Source: JANQPX01 sp965222015
GTDB taxonomy: Bacteria; Pseudomonadota; Alphaproteobacteria; Geminicoccales; Geminicoccaceae
Assembly (NCBI GenBank): GCA_965222015.1
Contig: CBDCTL010000024.1
Coordinates: 1,178,001 to 1,242,000 of the forward strand
Direction: 5' to 3'
DNA length: 64,000 bases
Of this stretch, positions 47,990-60,694 are shown piece after piece. How positions within the stretch are numbered: position 1 is the first letter of the stretch; each line of letters starts with the position of its first letter. The notes beneath the pieces are model-generated. The model searched no databases and had not been told where the DNA came from. It saw nothing but the letters and a program-made list of their open reading frames with translations. The translations under genes were made by a program, and so were the position numbers.

Positions 47990-48817
47990 ATGGCACGCGA
48001 AGTTTCGACACAGCGCAGGACCATCAACACCGTGGTCGCCTGGGCGATCGGTCTCCTGATCTTCTTCCCGATCCTCTGGACCGTGCTCACCAGCTTCAAG
48101 ACCGAGGCGACCGCGATCGCCGATCCGCCGGTGTTCCTGTTCTTCGACTGGACGCTGGAAAACTACGGCGTGGTGCAGGACCGCTCCAACTACATGCGCT
48201 ATCTCTGGAACTCGGTGATCATCGCCGGCGGCTCGACGCTGCTCGGCATCCTGATCGCGATACCGGCCGCCTGGTCGATGGCGTTCGTGCCGGGCAAGCG
48301 CACCAAGGACATCCTGCTCTGGATGCTGTCCACCAAGATGCTGCCGGCGGTCGGCGTGCTCTACCCGATCTACCTGATCTTCATCAAGCTCGGCATTCTG
48401 GACAGCCGCATCGGCCTGGTGGTGGTGCTGATGCTGATCAACCTGCCGATCATCGTCTGGATGCTCTACACCTACTTCAAGGAGATCCCGAAGGACATCC
48501 TCGAAGCCGCGCGCATGGACGGGGCCTCGCTCAAGTCGGAGATCATCCACGTCCTGACGCCGATGGCGCTGCCGGGCATCGCCTCGACCATTCTCCTGAA
48601 CATCATCCTCGCCTGGAACGAGGCGTTCTGGACGCTCAACCTGACCGCCGTCGACGCCGCCCCTTTGACCGCCTTCATCGCCAGCTATTCGAGCCCGGAG
48701 GGTCTCTTCTTCGCCAAGCTGTCCGCCGCCTCGACCATGGCGATCGCCCCGATTTTGATCATGGGCTGGTTCAGCCAGAAGCAGCTGGTGCGCGGCATGA
48801 CGTTGCGCGCGCGGTGA
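47990..48817 (+). CDS. Sugar/polyol ABC transporter permease 2
   Basis: 275 aa, MalG/SmoG-like with six helices (NTVVAWAIGLLIFFPILWTV first). EAA loop EAARMDGASLKSEIIHVLTP. GGAAGGGG precedes the ATG. The end of the gene is copied in the 20-bp tandem repeats that follow. Confidence 0.92.
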   Translation: MAREVSTQRRTINTVVAWAIGLLIFFPILWTVLTSFKTEATAIADPPVFLFFDWTLENYGVVQDRSNYMRYLWNSVIIAGGSTLLGILIAIPAAWSMAFVPGKRTKDILLWMLSTKMLPAVGVLYPIYLIFIKLGILDSRIGLVVVLMLINLPIIVWMLYTYFKEIPKDILEAARMDGASLKSEIIHVLTPMALPGIASTILLNIILAWNEAFWTLNLTAVDAAPLTAFIASYSSPEGLFFAKLSAASTMAIAPILIMGWFSQKQLVRGMTLRAR

Positions 48818-48966
48818 AGTGACGTTGGGCGGCGCGGTGAAGTGATGGGCGGCGCGGTGAAGTGATGGGCGGCGCGGTGAAGTGATGGGCGGCGCGGTGA
48901 CATGATCGAGCATCCGCAGCAACAACAAATGATGTGGTCATACCACTGATGTGGTCATACCACTGC
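48818..48966. repeat. Tandem repeats between permease and ATPase genes
   Basis: AGTGATGGGCGGCGCGGTGA occurs three times exactly (48841-48900) after one divergent copy; the unit derives from the last bases of the permease gene (GCGGTGAAGTGA). A second pair, ATGTGGTCATACCACTG, stands at 48933-48949 and 48950-48966. Each is likely to vary in copy number and so alter spacing before the ATPase gene. Confidence 0.85.
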
Positions 48967-48982
48967 GACATGGAGAAACGGC

Positions 48983-49984
<1,002 letters not shown>

Positions 49985-50091
49985 GGACGGCAGCACCGCG
50001 ACGCACACGGCTCCGTGACCGCCTCCGCCTTGCCTTCGACCTCGTTTTGCAAGAGGTTGGAGCAGGGTGAATCAAGCAGAGGAGCCGGGCG

Positions 50092-50841
50092 ATGACCGCG
50101 AGCGACAGCCTGCTGGAGCGCCTTCGAGCCCAGATGCCGATCGACCTCGTCGTCTTCGATCCGTTCGCGCGGCCGACCGGCCTCGTGATCGTCGACGAGG
50201 TCAACGGCTTTTGCGCCGTCGGCGGTGGCAATCTCGCCCCGCCGGCACCGGATGCCCAGGTCGCGAGGATGGTCGGGGAAACCGATCGCCTGGCGAGGCG
50301 CTTCGCCGAGCGAAAGAGCCCGATCCTCGCCTTTCTCGATACCCACCAGCCCGGCGTGCCCGAGCCCCCCTACCCGCCCCATTGCGAGCGCGGCACCGGC
50401 GAGGAGAACCTTGTGCCCGAACTCGCCTGGCTGGAGGACTGCGGCGACGCCACCCTGATGCGCAAGGACTGCATCAACGGCTTCGTCGGCGGCATGGAGG
50501 CGAGCTATGTCGGCGGCTGCCACGGCCAGTTCCACAACAAGGTCGTGGACTGGGTGAACAGCCACCGGCTGGAGGCGGTGCTGACCACCGGCATCTGCAC
50601 CGACATCTGCGTCATGGATTTCGTGCTCACGCTGCTGTCCGCGAGGAATCACGGGCTGATGCCGACGCTCGAGCACATCGCGGTCTTCGAGCCGGCGACC
50701 GCCACCTACGATCTGCCGCTGGCCGCGGCGAAGGAGCTGGGCCTGCCCGAAACCGCCGCCCATCCCAAGGCCGAAACCCACCATATGGGACTCTATTTCA
50801 TGGCGTCCCGTGGCGCGATCCTGGCTTCGGAGCTCACGTAA
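50092..50841 (+). CDS. Isochorismatase-like cysteine hydrolase
   Basis: 249 aa. Catalytic Asp in GLVIVDEVNGF, Lys in TLMRKDCINGFVG and Cys in TTGICTDICVMDFVL form the triad of the nicotinamidase/isochorismatase superfamily. DTHQPG plus histidines (PPHCERGT) could bind metal as in nicotinamidase, so a nicotinamidase-like role is possible. It has an N-terminal extension of about 25 residues. Its stop overlaps the presumed start of the methyltransferase gene. Confidence 0.82.
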   Translation: MTASDSLLERLRAQMPIDLVVFDPFARPTGLVIVDEVNGFCAVGGGNLAPPAPDAQVARMVGETDRLARRFAERKSPILAFLDTHQPGVPEPPYPPHCERGTGEENLVPELAWLEDCGDATLMRKDCINGFVGGMEASYVGGCHGQFHNKVVDWVNSHRLEAVLTTGICTDICVMDFVLTLLSARNHGLMPTLEHIAVFEPATATYDLPLAAAKELGLPETAAHPKAETHHMGLYFMASRGAILASELT

Positions 50842-51716
50842 TTCCCGACGCCCCGCCCGAGCTTTTCGACCGGCGGCTTCAGCGGAAACGCCGCGACCGG
50901 GCGGCGGGTTCGTTCGAAAAATTCGACTTTCTCGTGAACGAGATGACCGCGCGGGTGGTCGAGCGTCTCACGGACGTTCGCCGATCCTTCGCCACGACCC
51001 TCGTGCTCGGCTGCCATACCGGCCAGGTCGCCGCCGCCCTGCCTCGGGACCGAATTCGCGACGTCATCCAGGCCGATCTGTCGCCGTCCATGGTCGAACG
51101 GGTCACCGGACCGCGCCTGGCGCTGGACGAGGAAAAACTGCCCTTCGGCTTCGACGTCTTCGACCTGGTGATCGCGATCGGCAGTCTGCACTGGGTGAAC
51201 GATCTCCCCGGCACCCTCATCCAGATCCGCTATGCGCTCAAGCCCGACGGCCTGCTGCTCGCCGCCATGCCCGGCGGCCGGACACTGTACGAGCTCCGCG
51301 CCTGCCTCACGGAAGCCGAAGCCAAAGTCGACGAGGTGGCCGCGCCACCCCGGGTCGCGCCGTTCATCGACGTGCCGGATGCGGGCGAGCTGTTGCGGCG
51401 GACCGGCTACGCGCTGCCGGTCGCCGATATCGACACGCTGACCGTGACCTACGAGCATCCGCTGAAGCTGCTCGCCGATCTGCGCGGCATGGCCGAGAGC
51501 AACCTTCTGGTGGAGAGTGCCGGCAAACCGCTCCGACGCAGCACGCTGCTCGACGCCTGCCGGCTTTACCAGGAGCGCCACGGCGACGCCCTGGGCCGCG
51601 TCGCCGCGACCTTTCAGCTTCTCATGATCGCCGCCTGGAGCCCCGGTCCGGGCCAGCCGAAGCCGGCTGCGCGGGGCAGCGGCCGGGCCAGGCTCGCGGA
51701 CCTGCTCGAAGGCTGA
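50841..51716 (+). CDS. SAM-dependent methyltransferase (BioC/NDUFAF5-like)
   Basis: About 291 aa. Class I fold with motif I TTLVLGCHTGQVAAALP, IQADLSPSMV, and the motif around VIAIGSLHWVNDLPGTLIQI. The N-terminus DAPPELFDRRLQRKRRDRAA is typical of the alphaproteobacterial homologues of the complex I assembly factor NDUFAF5. No ATG, GTG or TTG stands where the family starts; ATT at 50841 overlaps the previous stop (TAATT), suggesting a mutated TAATG or use of a rare start. A GTG at 50935 would remove the conserved N-terminus. Confidence 0.75.
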   Translation: MPDAPPELFDRRLQRKRRDRAAGSFEKFDFLVNEMTARVVERLTDVRRSFATTLVLGCHTGQVAAALPRDRIRDVIQADLSPSMVERVTGPRLALDEEKLPFGFDVFDLVIAIGSLHWVNDLPGTLIQIRYALKPDGLLLAAMPGGRTLYELRACLTEAEAKVDEVAAPPRVAPFIDVPDAGELLRRTGYALPVADIDTLTVTYEHPLKLLADLRGMAESNLLVESAGKPLRRSTLLDACRLYQERHGDALGRVAATFQLLMIAAWSPGPGQPKPAARGSGRARLADLLEG

Positions 51717-51753
51717 AGCGCCGGCGTCCCCTGTCGAGGACGCCGGCTTCGGC

Positions 51754-53346
51754 TCAGATCTTCTGACGTTCGGACTTGAGCGCCAGATAGAGGCACCAGC
51801 ACATCGCCAGCACCACGATGGTGAACGGGATGCCCATGGAGACGGCAGCACCCTGCAGCGCGTTCAGCCCGCCGCCGAGCAGCAGCGCGATCGCGACCAG
51901 CCCCTCGAAGGTGCACCAGAACACCCGCTGGGCGACCGGCGCGTCCATCTTGCCGCCGGCCGTGATCGTGTCGATCACCAGCGACCCCGAGTCCGACGAG
52001 GTGACGAAGAAGATCACGATCAGCACCAGGGAGATCGGGGCGACGATGTTGTAGAGCGGCAGCTGATCCAGCATGCGGAACAGCGCAAGCTCGGGCTGAT
52101 AGGCGGCGACCACGTCCTTCACGCCCTCATAGCCGCCGGCCATCTGCTCGAGCGCAAGACCGCCGAACACCGTCATCCAGATGGCGCAGACAAGGGTCGG
52201 CGCGATCAGGACGCAGATGATGAACTCGCGAACGGTTCGTCCCTTGGAGATGCGCGCGATGAACATGCCGACAAACGGCGACCAGGCGATCCACCAGGCC
52301 CAGTAGAACGTCGTCCAGCCATGCATGTAGCCGAGGTCTTCGCGTCCATGCGGATTGGACAAGGCGGGCATCGCGACGACGTAATCCACCATCGTGCTGC
52401 CGAATTTCTGCAGCAGCGTCAGGGTCGGGCCGACCAGCAGGACGAAGAAGAACAGCACGACCGCCATGATCATGTTGATCTCGGAGAGCCGCTTCACGCC
52501 CGCATCCATGCCCAGCAGGACGGAACCCAGCGCGATCGCCGTGATGCCGAGGATCAGGCTGACCACCAGCGTGTTCGTGACCGGGACGCCGAACACGTCG
52601 TTCAGGCCCGCGGCGACCTGCTGCGCGCCGAGGCCGAGGGACGTGGTCAGGCCGAACAGGGTGGCGAACACCGCGAGCGTGTCGATGATGTGGCCGGGCC
52701 AGCCCCAGACGCGCTCGCCGAAGATCGGGAAAAAAGCGGAGCGAAGGGTCAGCGGCAGGCCGAGATTGTAGCAGAAGATCGCGAGACAGAGCGCCACCAC
52801 CACGTAGACCGCCCAGGCGCTGAAGCCCCAGTGAAAGATCGTGCCGACGATCCCCATGTTCTCGTTGCCCTCGACCGAAGGATCGGCGCCGAGCGGCAGG
52901 GAGTTCAGCTCGGGCAGCGAATAGTACATCGGCTCGAGCACGCCGAAGAACAAAAGCCCGATGCCGATGCCGGCGGAGAACAGCATGGCGATCCAGCCGG
53001 GATAGCTGTAGTCGGGCACCGCGTCCTTGCCGCCGATCGTCACCGCGCCCAGCGGCGAAACCGCGAGGAACAGGCAAAAGACGAACATGATGTTGATCGC
53101 CCACATCAGAAACCAGTCGAAGGTGCTGGTAAGGAAGGGACGGAACCAGCCGAAGAACTCGGCCGAGGCCTCCTGATTCGCCAGCGACAGCATCACGAAG
53201 CCGACGATGACGATGGCGGAGATCAGGAAGACGGGATTATGGATATCGAGACCGAACGGCCTGATATTGTCCTGCCCGAGTTCGTATTCGGTCTCGAAAT
53301 CCATAACCCGGGGATCCGGATCCAGCATTTTCTTGGTTCTAGCCAT
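51754..53346 (-). CDS. BCCT family transporter
   Basis: 530 aa with 12 predicted helices. Signature regions GIGIGLLFFGVLEPMYY, NENMGIVGTIFHWGFSAWAV, GMDAGVKRLSEINM and the Trp-rich segment TTFYWAWWIAWSPFVGMFIA with RISKGRTVREFI. This carrier family moves betaine, choline, carnitine or related compounds, mostly with sodium or protons; some act in osmotic adaptation. GGGAG precedes the ATG. Single gene. Confidence 0.93.
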   Translation of the reverse strand: MARTKKMLDPDPRVMDFETEYELGQDNIRPFGLDIHNPVFLISAIVIVGFVMLSLANQEASAEFFGWFRPFLTSTFDWFLMWAINIMFVFCLFLAVSPLGAVTIGGKDAVPDYSYPGWIAMLFSAGIGIGLLFFGVLEPMYYSLPELNSLPLGADPSVEGNENMGIVGTIFHWGFSAWAVYVVVALCLAIFCYNLGLPLTLRSAFFPIFGERVWGWPGHIIDTLAVFATLFGLTTSLGLGAQQVAAGLNDVFGVPVTNTLVVSLILGITAIALGSVLLGMDAGVKRLSEINMIMAVVLFFFVLLVGPTLTLLQKFGSTMVDYVVAMPALSNPHGREDLGYMHGWTTFYWAWWIAWSPFVGMFIARISKGRTVREFIICVLIAPTLVCAIWMTVFGGLALEQMAGGYEGVKDVVAAYQPELALFRMLDQLPLYNIVAPISLVLIVIFFVTSSDSGSLVIDTITAGGKMDAPVAQRVFWCTFEGLVAIALLLGGGLNALQGAAVSMGIPFTIVVLAMCWCLYLALKSERQKI

Positions 53347-53532
53347 AGAGCTCCCTCGCGTCGTCGCACGTAACCGATCCTCAGGATTCGAAGACCGCGC
53401 GGCCCAGCCTTGCCCATGACGGCGGCGCAACGCAATGAAATTCATGCAAAAACGCTAAAATTTCAGCAAGTCGTCAACTTCCAGGCGAGATCGCATGGAG
53501 GCGGAAGTGTGTCGGACTCGGACGGCAAGCGC

Positions 53533-53946
53533 TCAGAGATAGTCCCGTAGAAAGGCCACCAGCGGCTTGTCGGCCTCGGGCATGGGAAAGCCGGCCATGG
53601 CGTTCGGCCGGACCCATTTCAGCTCCTGACCCTCGCACGGACGGGGTATCCCGTCCCAGACGCGGCACACATAGAGCGGCATCAGGAGGTGGAAGGTCTC
53701 GTAACCGTGCGAGGCGAAGGTGAGCGGTGCTAGGCAGTTCTCGACGACGTCGAGATCGAGTTCTTCCTTCAGCTCGCGGATCAGGCAGACTTCCGGTGTC
53801 TCGCCCGTCTCCACCTTGCCGCCCGGAAACTCCCAGAGCCCGGCCATCGCCCTGCCCTCGGGGCGCCTCGCCAGCAGCACCCGATGATCCGCATCCACCA
53901 GCGCACAGGCCGCCACCACGACGATGTCATGGTCGTGCAATGACAC
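53533..53946 (-). CDS. mutT: NUDIX hydrolase, MutT (8-oxo-dGTP diphosphatase)
   Basis: About 137 aa. Nudix box GLWEFPGGKVETGETPEVCL with RELKEELDLD completes the G-x5-E-x7-REUxEExGU pattern. Starts VSLHDHDIVVVAACALVDAD from GTG 53946 or TTG 53940; there is no ATG at this place. Removes oxidised dGTP. Downstream of argJ on the same strand, as in many Alphaproteobacteria. Confidence 0.88.
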   Translation of the reverse strand: MSLHDHDIVVVAACALVDADHRVLLARRPEGRAMAGLWEFPGGKVETGETPEVCLIRELKEELDLDVVENCLAPLTFASHGYETFHLLMPLYVCRVWDGIPRPCEGQELKWVRPNAMAGFPMPEADKPLVAFLRDYL

Positions 53947-54070
53947 CGTGTCATGCGATGACAGCGTCGACTTGTCCGAGTCCTCCACGGCGGTCTCGGC
54001 CTTCAACGGCCGGGTTCCGGCGCGGGCACCGCCGCCGAAGTCCTGAAAGTCGACGCCGATGGCCGCGCCA

Positions 54071-55303
54071 TCAGGACCTGTAGTCGGCGTTGATGGTGAT
54101 GTAGTCGTGGGTGAGGTCGGAGGTCCAGACGGTGGCCTTGCCGTTGCCCAGGCCGACGGTGATGGCGACGTCGATCTCCCGGCCTTTGAGGTGCGCGTCG
54201 ATCGGCGCTTCGTCGAGATCGGCCAGGCGTGCACCGTTCTCTGCCACCGTCAGACCGCCGACGCGGATGCCGAGATGGGCGAGTTCGATCGGCTGATAGG
54301 CCTTGCCGACCGCGGCGACGATCCGGCCCCAATTCGCGTCCTCGCCGGAGATCGCGGTCTTGACCAGCGGCGAGTTGGCGACCGAAAGCGCGATGATGCG
54401 CGCGGACTCGTCGCCGACAGCGCCCTCGACGGTGATCTGAATGAATTTCGAAAGCCCTTCGCCGTCGCACACCACCTGCTTGGCGAGATCGACCGCGACT
54501 CCTTTGAGCGTCGCACGAAAATCGTCCAGCAGATCGGCGCCGATGTTCATCGCTTCGGGATGGTCCGCCTGCCCGGTCGCGAACAGCAGCAGCATGTCCG
54601 AGGTCGACGTGTCGCTGTCGACGGTGATGTTGCGGAAGGCCGCCTCGTTCGCCTCCTCGACGAGACGCTGCAGCATGGCGGACGGCAGCGCCGCGTCGGT
54701 GATCATGAACGCGAGCATGGTCGCCATGTCCGGCTGGATCATGCCGGAGCCCTTGACGATGCCGGCGATGTCGACCTCGCAGCCGCCGATGGTGGTCTGC
54801 GCAAAACTGCCCTTGGCGAAGGTGTCGGTGGTGCGGATCGCCTCCGCCGCCGCCTCCCAGCCATCCGGCGACAGCCGCGCATGCAGGTCGGGCAGGGTCT
54901 CGACGATCCTGTCGACCGGCAGCGGCTCGCCGATCACGCCGGTCGAGGCGACGAACACATCCTCGGGCGCCGCCCCGAGGAGGGCCGCGGCCGCGGCCGC
55001 CTCCTCGCGCACGGCGGCGTCGCCATGGCCGCCGTTCAGCACGTTGGCGTTGCCGGCGTTCACCACGAGGCCCCGCGCGGTGCCGCGCTTCAGGATCTCG
55101 CGGCACCAGAGCACGGGATGGCCGGGCACGTGGGAGCGGGTGAAGACGCCGCCGACCGTGGTGCCTTCGACGAAGGCCAGAAGCGCCAGATCGGCACGGC
55201 CCGCATAACGGACCCCGGACGCGCCGGATGCCAGCGTGACGCCCGCGACCGGCGGGATCGCGGGAAAGGCGGCGGGCGCCAGCGGCGAACGTTGCGCGCT
55301 CAT
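54071..55303 (-). CDS. argJ: Bifunctional glutamate N-acetyltransferase/N-acetylglutamate synthase
   Basis: 410 aa. The self-cleavage site lies in VKGSGMIQPDMATMLAFMIT, where Thr in MATML becomes the nucleophile of the beta chain. Other blocks are TTVGGVFTRSHVPGHPV, STGVIGEPLP and TITINADYRS at the end. Recycles acetyl groups between acetylornithine and glutamate in arginine synthesis. Upstream of mutT, downstream of the parvulin gene. Confidence 0.96.
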   Translation of the reverse strand: MSAQRSPLAPAAFPAIPPVAGVTLASGASGVRYAGRADLALLAFVEGTTVGGVFTRSHVPGHPVLWCREILKRGTARGLVVNAGNANVLNGGHGDAAVREEAAAAAALLGAAPEDVFVASTGVIGEPLPVDRIVETLPDLHARLSPDGWEAAAEAIRTTDTFAKGSFAQTTIGGCEVDIAGIVKGSGMIQPDMATMLAFMITDAALPSAMLQRLVEEANEAAFRNITVDSDTSTSDMLLLFATGQADHPEAMNIGADLLDDFRATLKGVAVDLAKQVVCDGEGLSKFIQITVEGAVGDESARIIALSVANSPLVKTAISGEDANWGRIVAAVGKAYQPIELAHLGIRVGGLTVAENGARLADLDEAPIDAHLKGREIDVAITVGLGNGKATVWTSDLTHDYITINADYRS

Positions 55304-55367
55304 GCCGCTGTCATGCCCGCCGGTTCATCGTCTCGCTCCGGGCAGGGCCGCAGCGACCCGCCGCCGT

Positions 55368-56264
55368 TCAGCCGCCATCCTCGGCCTGACCTTCGCCACC
55401 GTCCGCCTCACCGTCGGCACCGCCCTCGTCCTCCTGCACGATCATCGGCGAGCCGTCGATGTTGAAGCGCTCGATCTCGGCACCTTCACGCAGATCTTCG
55501 ACCAGGGCGGTGACGATCTCGCGCGCGACATCCTGACGGATCTGCGGCTCGGACTCCTCGAAGCTCGGCTCCACCGTCCGCTTGTCCTCGACCTTGATCA
55601 CATGAAAGCCGAACTGGGTCTGCACCGGCTCGGCGGAGGTGGCGCCGACCTCCATGGCGAAGGCGGCGTCGCCGAACTCCGGCACCATCTGGCCCTGCTT
55701 GAAATAGCCGAGATCGCCGCCCTGGGGTGCGCTCGGGCCGGTCGACTTCTCCTTGGCGAGAGCCTCGAAGTCGGCGCCGCCCTCGAGCTCCTCGATCACC
55801 GCCTTGGCGTCGTCCTCGGTGGCGAGCAGGATGTGACGCGCATGGACCTCCTCGGAGGCGAAGCCGTCCTTTTGCTTCATCTCCTCATAGCGGGCCTTGA
55901 GCGCATCCTCGGTGCTGCCTTCCTCGATCTGCTGCTGCAGCATGGCGTCGCGCAGCACGGCCGCGCGGGCCTGAGCGAGCGACTTCTGGACGTCCGGATC
56001 GTCCGCGAGATCGCTTTTCTCGGCCTCGGCCTCGATCAGCTTGAAGTCGATCACACGATCCAGAAGGACGGGATAGATCTGCTCGATCGGCGCCTGCTGC
56101 ATCTGCTGCGGCAGCGACCGGGTGACGGCCTCGACAGCGCTGCGATGCACTTCGGCACCGTTGACGACGGCCACGATCGGATCGTCGGCGGCCTGGTCCT
56201 GGGCCAGCGCAGCGCTGCAGAACGCCAGCACGCCGATGGCGGCGCCTAAAGATTTGGCCAACAT
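55368..56264 (-). CDS. Parvulin-type peptidyl-prolyl isomerase
   Basis: 298 aa. Signal peptide AAIGVLAFCSAALA; SurA/PrsA-like N-terminal helices (YPVLLDRVIDFKLIEAEAEK). Rotamase domain residues 140-235: VHARHILLATEDDAKAVIEE, GGDLGYFKQGQMVPEFGDAA, QTQFGFHVIKVED. Acidic Gly-rich tail. Periplasmic folding helper for outer-membrane or exported proteins. Divergent from secA, a usual pairing. Confidence 0.92.
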   Translation of the reverse strand: MLAKSLGAAIGVLAFCSAALAQDQAADDPIVAVVNGAEVHRSAVEAVTRSLPQQMQQAPIEQIYPVLLDRVIDFKLIEAEAEKSDLADDPDVQKSLAQARAAVLRDAMLQQQIEEGSTEDALKARYEEMKQKDGFASEEVHARHILLATEDDAKAVIEELEGGADFEALAKEKSTGPSAPQGGDLGYFKQGQMVPEFGDAAFAMEVGATSAEPVQTQFGFHVIKVEDKRTVEPSFEESEPQIRQDVAREIVTALVEDLREGAEIERFNIDGSPMIVQEDEGGADGEADGGEGQAEDGG

Positions 56265-56499
56265 GAGGTGAACTCCCGAGGGTCGGTGAAATGAACCCGC
56301 ATAGAAACCATAAAGCCCGTCCTGCCACAAGCGCCCGGCGCGCCGCCATCACGGAAAGCGGAACCTGCCAAGCGGTGCCGGCGGCGGCACCGGGCCGCGG
56401 CCCGGCCGGCGGTCACGTTGACACTCAAGGGCAAACTGCCTATCTGACACCCTAGAAAAATTGCGTCTTCTTTCCCCTAATTCGGAGGGCCATGCGTCC

Positions 56500-59211
<2,712 letters not shown>

Positions 59212-59254
59212 TGGTGCGTTCGGAACGGAAGATTCCCTTCAGCCTTCGCCGATC

Positions 59255-60694
59255 ATGGCGGCATACAGCCAATGTCGGCCGAGGCGGAGGGAATCAGATG
59301 TTGTGGTCACACCGCTAGACACGGCCGAGAGCCGGCCCCGGCAAACGGCGTTCCGCAGGTGCGCCGCCCTCCTCGCCCTCATCCTCCTTCCCGCAGCGTT
59401 CGCAGCGCTCTCCGCCTCGCCCGCCGCTTCCGCATCCCGGGTCGGCGTGATCGACCTCGAAGGCCCGATCGGCCCGGCCAGCGCCGCCCATGTCAGGCGC
59501 AGCTTTTCCGAGCTTCGCGACAACGGCATCGACCTCATGGTGCTGCGCCTGGACACGCCGGGCGGGCTGGTGAGCTCCATGCGCGTCATCATCAAGGACG
59601 TGCTGGCCTCGCCCGTGCCGGTGATCGGCTTCGTCGGGCCGAGCGGCGCGCACGCCGCCAGCGCCGGCACCTACATCCTCTACGCCACCCATATCGCCGC
59701 CATGGCACCGGCCACCAATCTCGGCGCCGCGACACCGATCCGCCTGTCGGATGATCCGCCCCGAAACGAGGAGAGCGGGGACGGGTCGGAACGGACGCCC
59801 GATCTCGACGACAAGATCCTGAGCGATGCGATCGGTTACATTCGCGGTCTCGCCGAGCTTCGCGGCCGCAACGCCGACTGGGCCGAGCGCGCGGTCAGGA
59901 ATGCCGCCAGCCTGCCGGCGGGCGAGGCGCTGAAGCAGGGCGTGATCGACCTGGTCGCCAACGATCTGCCGCAGCTCCTCGCCAATCTCGACGGCAGGAG
60001 CGTCGAGGTCGACGGCGAGACCGTGACCCTCGATCTGAAAGACCGCGAGATCGTTAGGCTGGCGCCGAGCCTGCACACCCGCTTTCTCAGGATCGTCACC
60101 GATCCGAGCGTCGCCTACGGCCTCCTGATGATCGGCATGATCGGCCTCCTGATCGAGGTGGCGATGCCCGGGCTGTTCCTGCCCGGCGTGCTCGGCCTCG
60201 TCAGCCTCCTGGTCTCGCTCTACGCCTTCCAGCTCCTGCCGGTCAGCCTGGTCGGCCTCGGCATCATCCTGGTCGGCGTGATCCTGATGATCGTCGAGCT
60301 CACCATGCCCGGCTTCGGGCTGATCGGCATGAGCGGCATCATCGCCTTCGTGACCGGCTCGATTTTTCTCATCGATACCGGCGTTCCGGGCTATGGTATC
60401 TCGAAGACGATGATCGGCCTTTTGGCGGTGATCAGCTCCAGCCTTCTGATGATGTTCCTGGTCTGGATCAGGCGGCTGCACACCATGCCGGTTCTGAGCG
60501 GGCCGGAGGAGTTGGTCGGCGGGCTCGCCACGGTCAAGGTCTGGGATGGCGTCGAGGGCCGGGTCAGCATGCGCGGCACCACCTGGGCGGCGCGTTCCGA
60601 CCGCGTGCTGGAGGCGGGACAGAAAGTACGGGTGATCGCCGTCGACGGATTGACCGTCGACGTCGAGCCCGAGCGCGAGGAAGCGATAACATGA
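59255..60694 (+). CDS. NfeD-family membrane serine protease
   Basis: About 479 aa; a GTG at 59300 is an alternative start. Signal/anchor CAALLALILLPAAFAALSAS. ClpP-type domain residues 60-230: LRLDTPGGLVSSM oxyanion region, nucleophile Ser in AHAASAGTYILYA, Lys in ILSDAIGYIRGLAE region. Then four or five helices (GLLMIGMIGLLIEVAMPGLF) and a C-terminal OB-fold (GLATVKVWDGVEGRVSMRG). Long NfeD proteins cleave or regulate stomatins; the next gene, overlapping by ATGA, encodes one. Confidence 0.9.
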   Translation: MAAYSQCRPRRRESDVVVTPLDTAESRPRQTAFRRCAALLALILLPAAFAALSASPAASASRVGVIDLEGPIGPASAAHVRRSFSELRDNGIDLMVLRLDTPGGLVSSMRVIIKDVLASPVPVIGFVGPSGAHAASAGTYILYATHIAAMAPATNLGAATPIRLSDDPPRNEESGDGSERTPDLDDKILSDAIGYIRGLAELRGRNADWAERAVRNAASLPAGEALKQGVIDLVANDLPQLLANLDGRSVEVDGETVTLDLKDREIVRLAPSLHTRFLRIVTDPSVAYGLLMIGMIGLLIEVAMPGLFLPGVLGLVSLLVSLYAFQLLPVSLVGLGIILVGVILMIVELTMPGFGLIGMSGIIAFVTGSIFLIDTGVPGYGISKTMIGLLAVISSSLLMMFLVWIRRLHTMPVLSGPEELVGGLATVKVWDGVEGRVSMRGTTWAARSDRVLEAGQKVRVIAVDGLTVDVEPEREEAIT

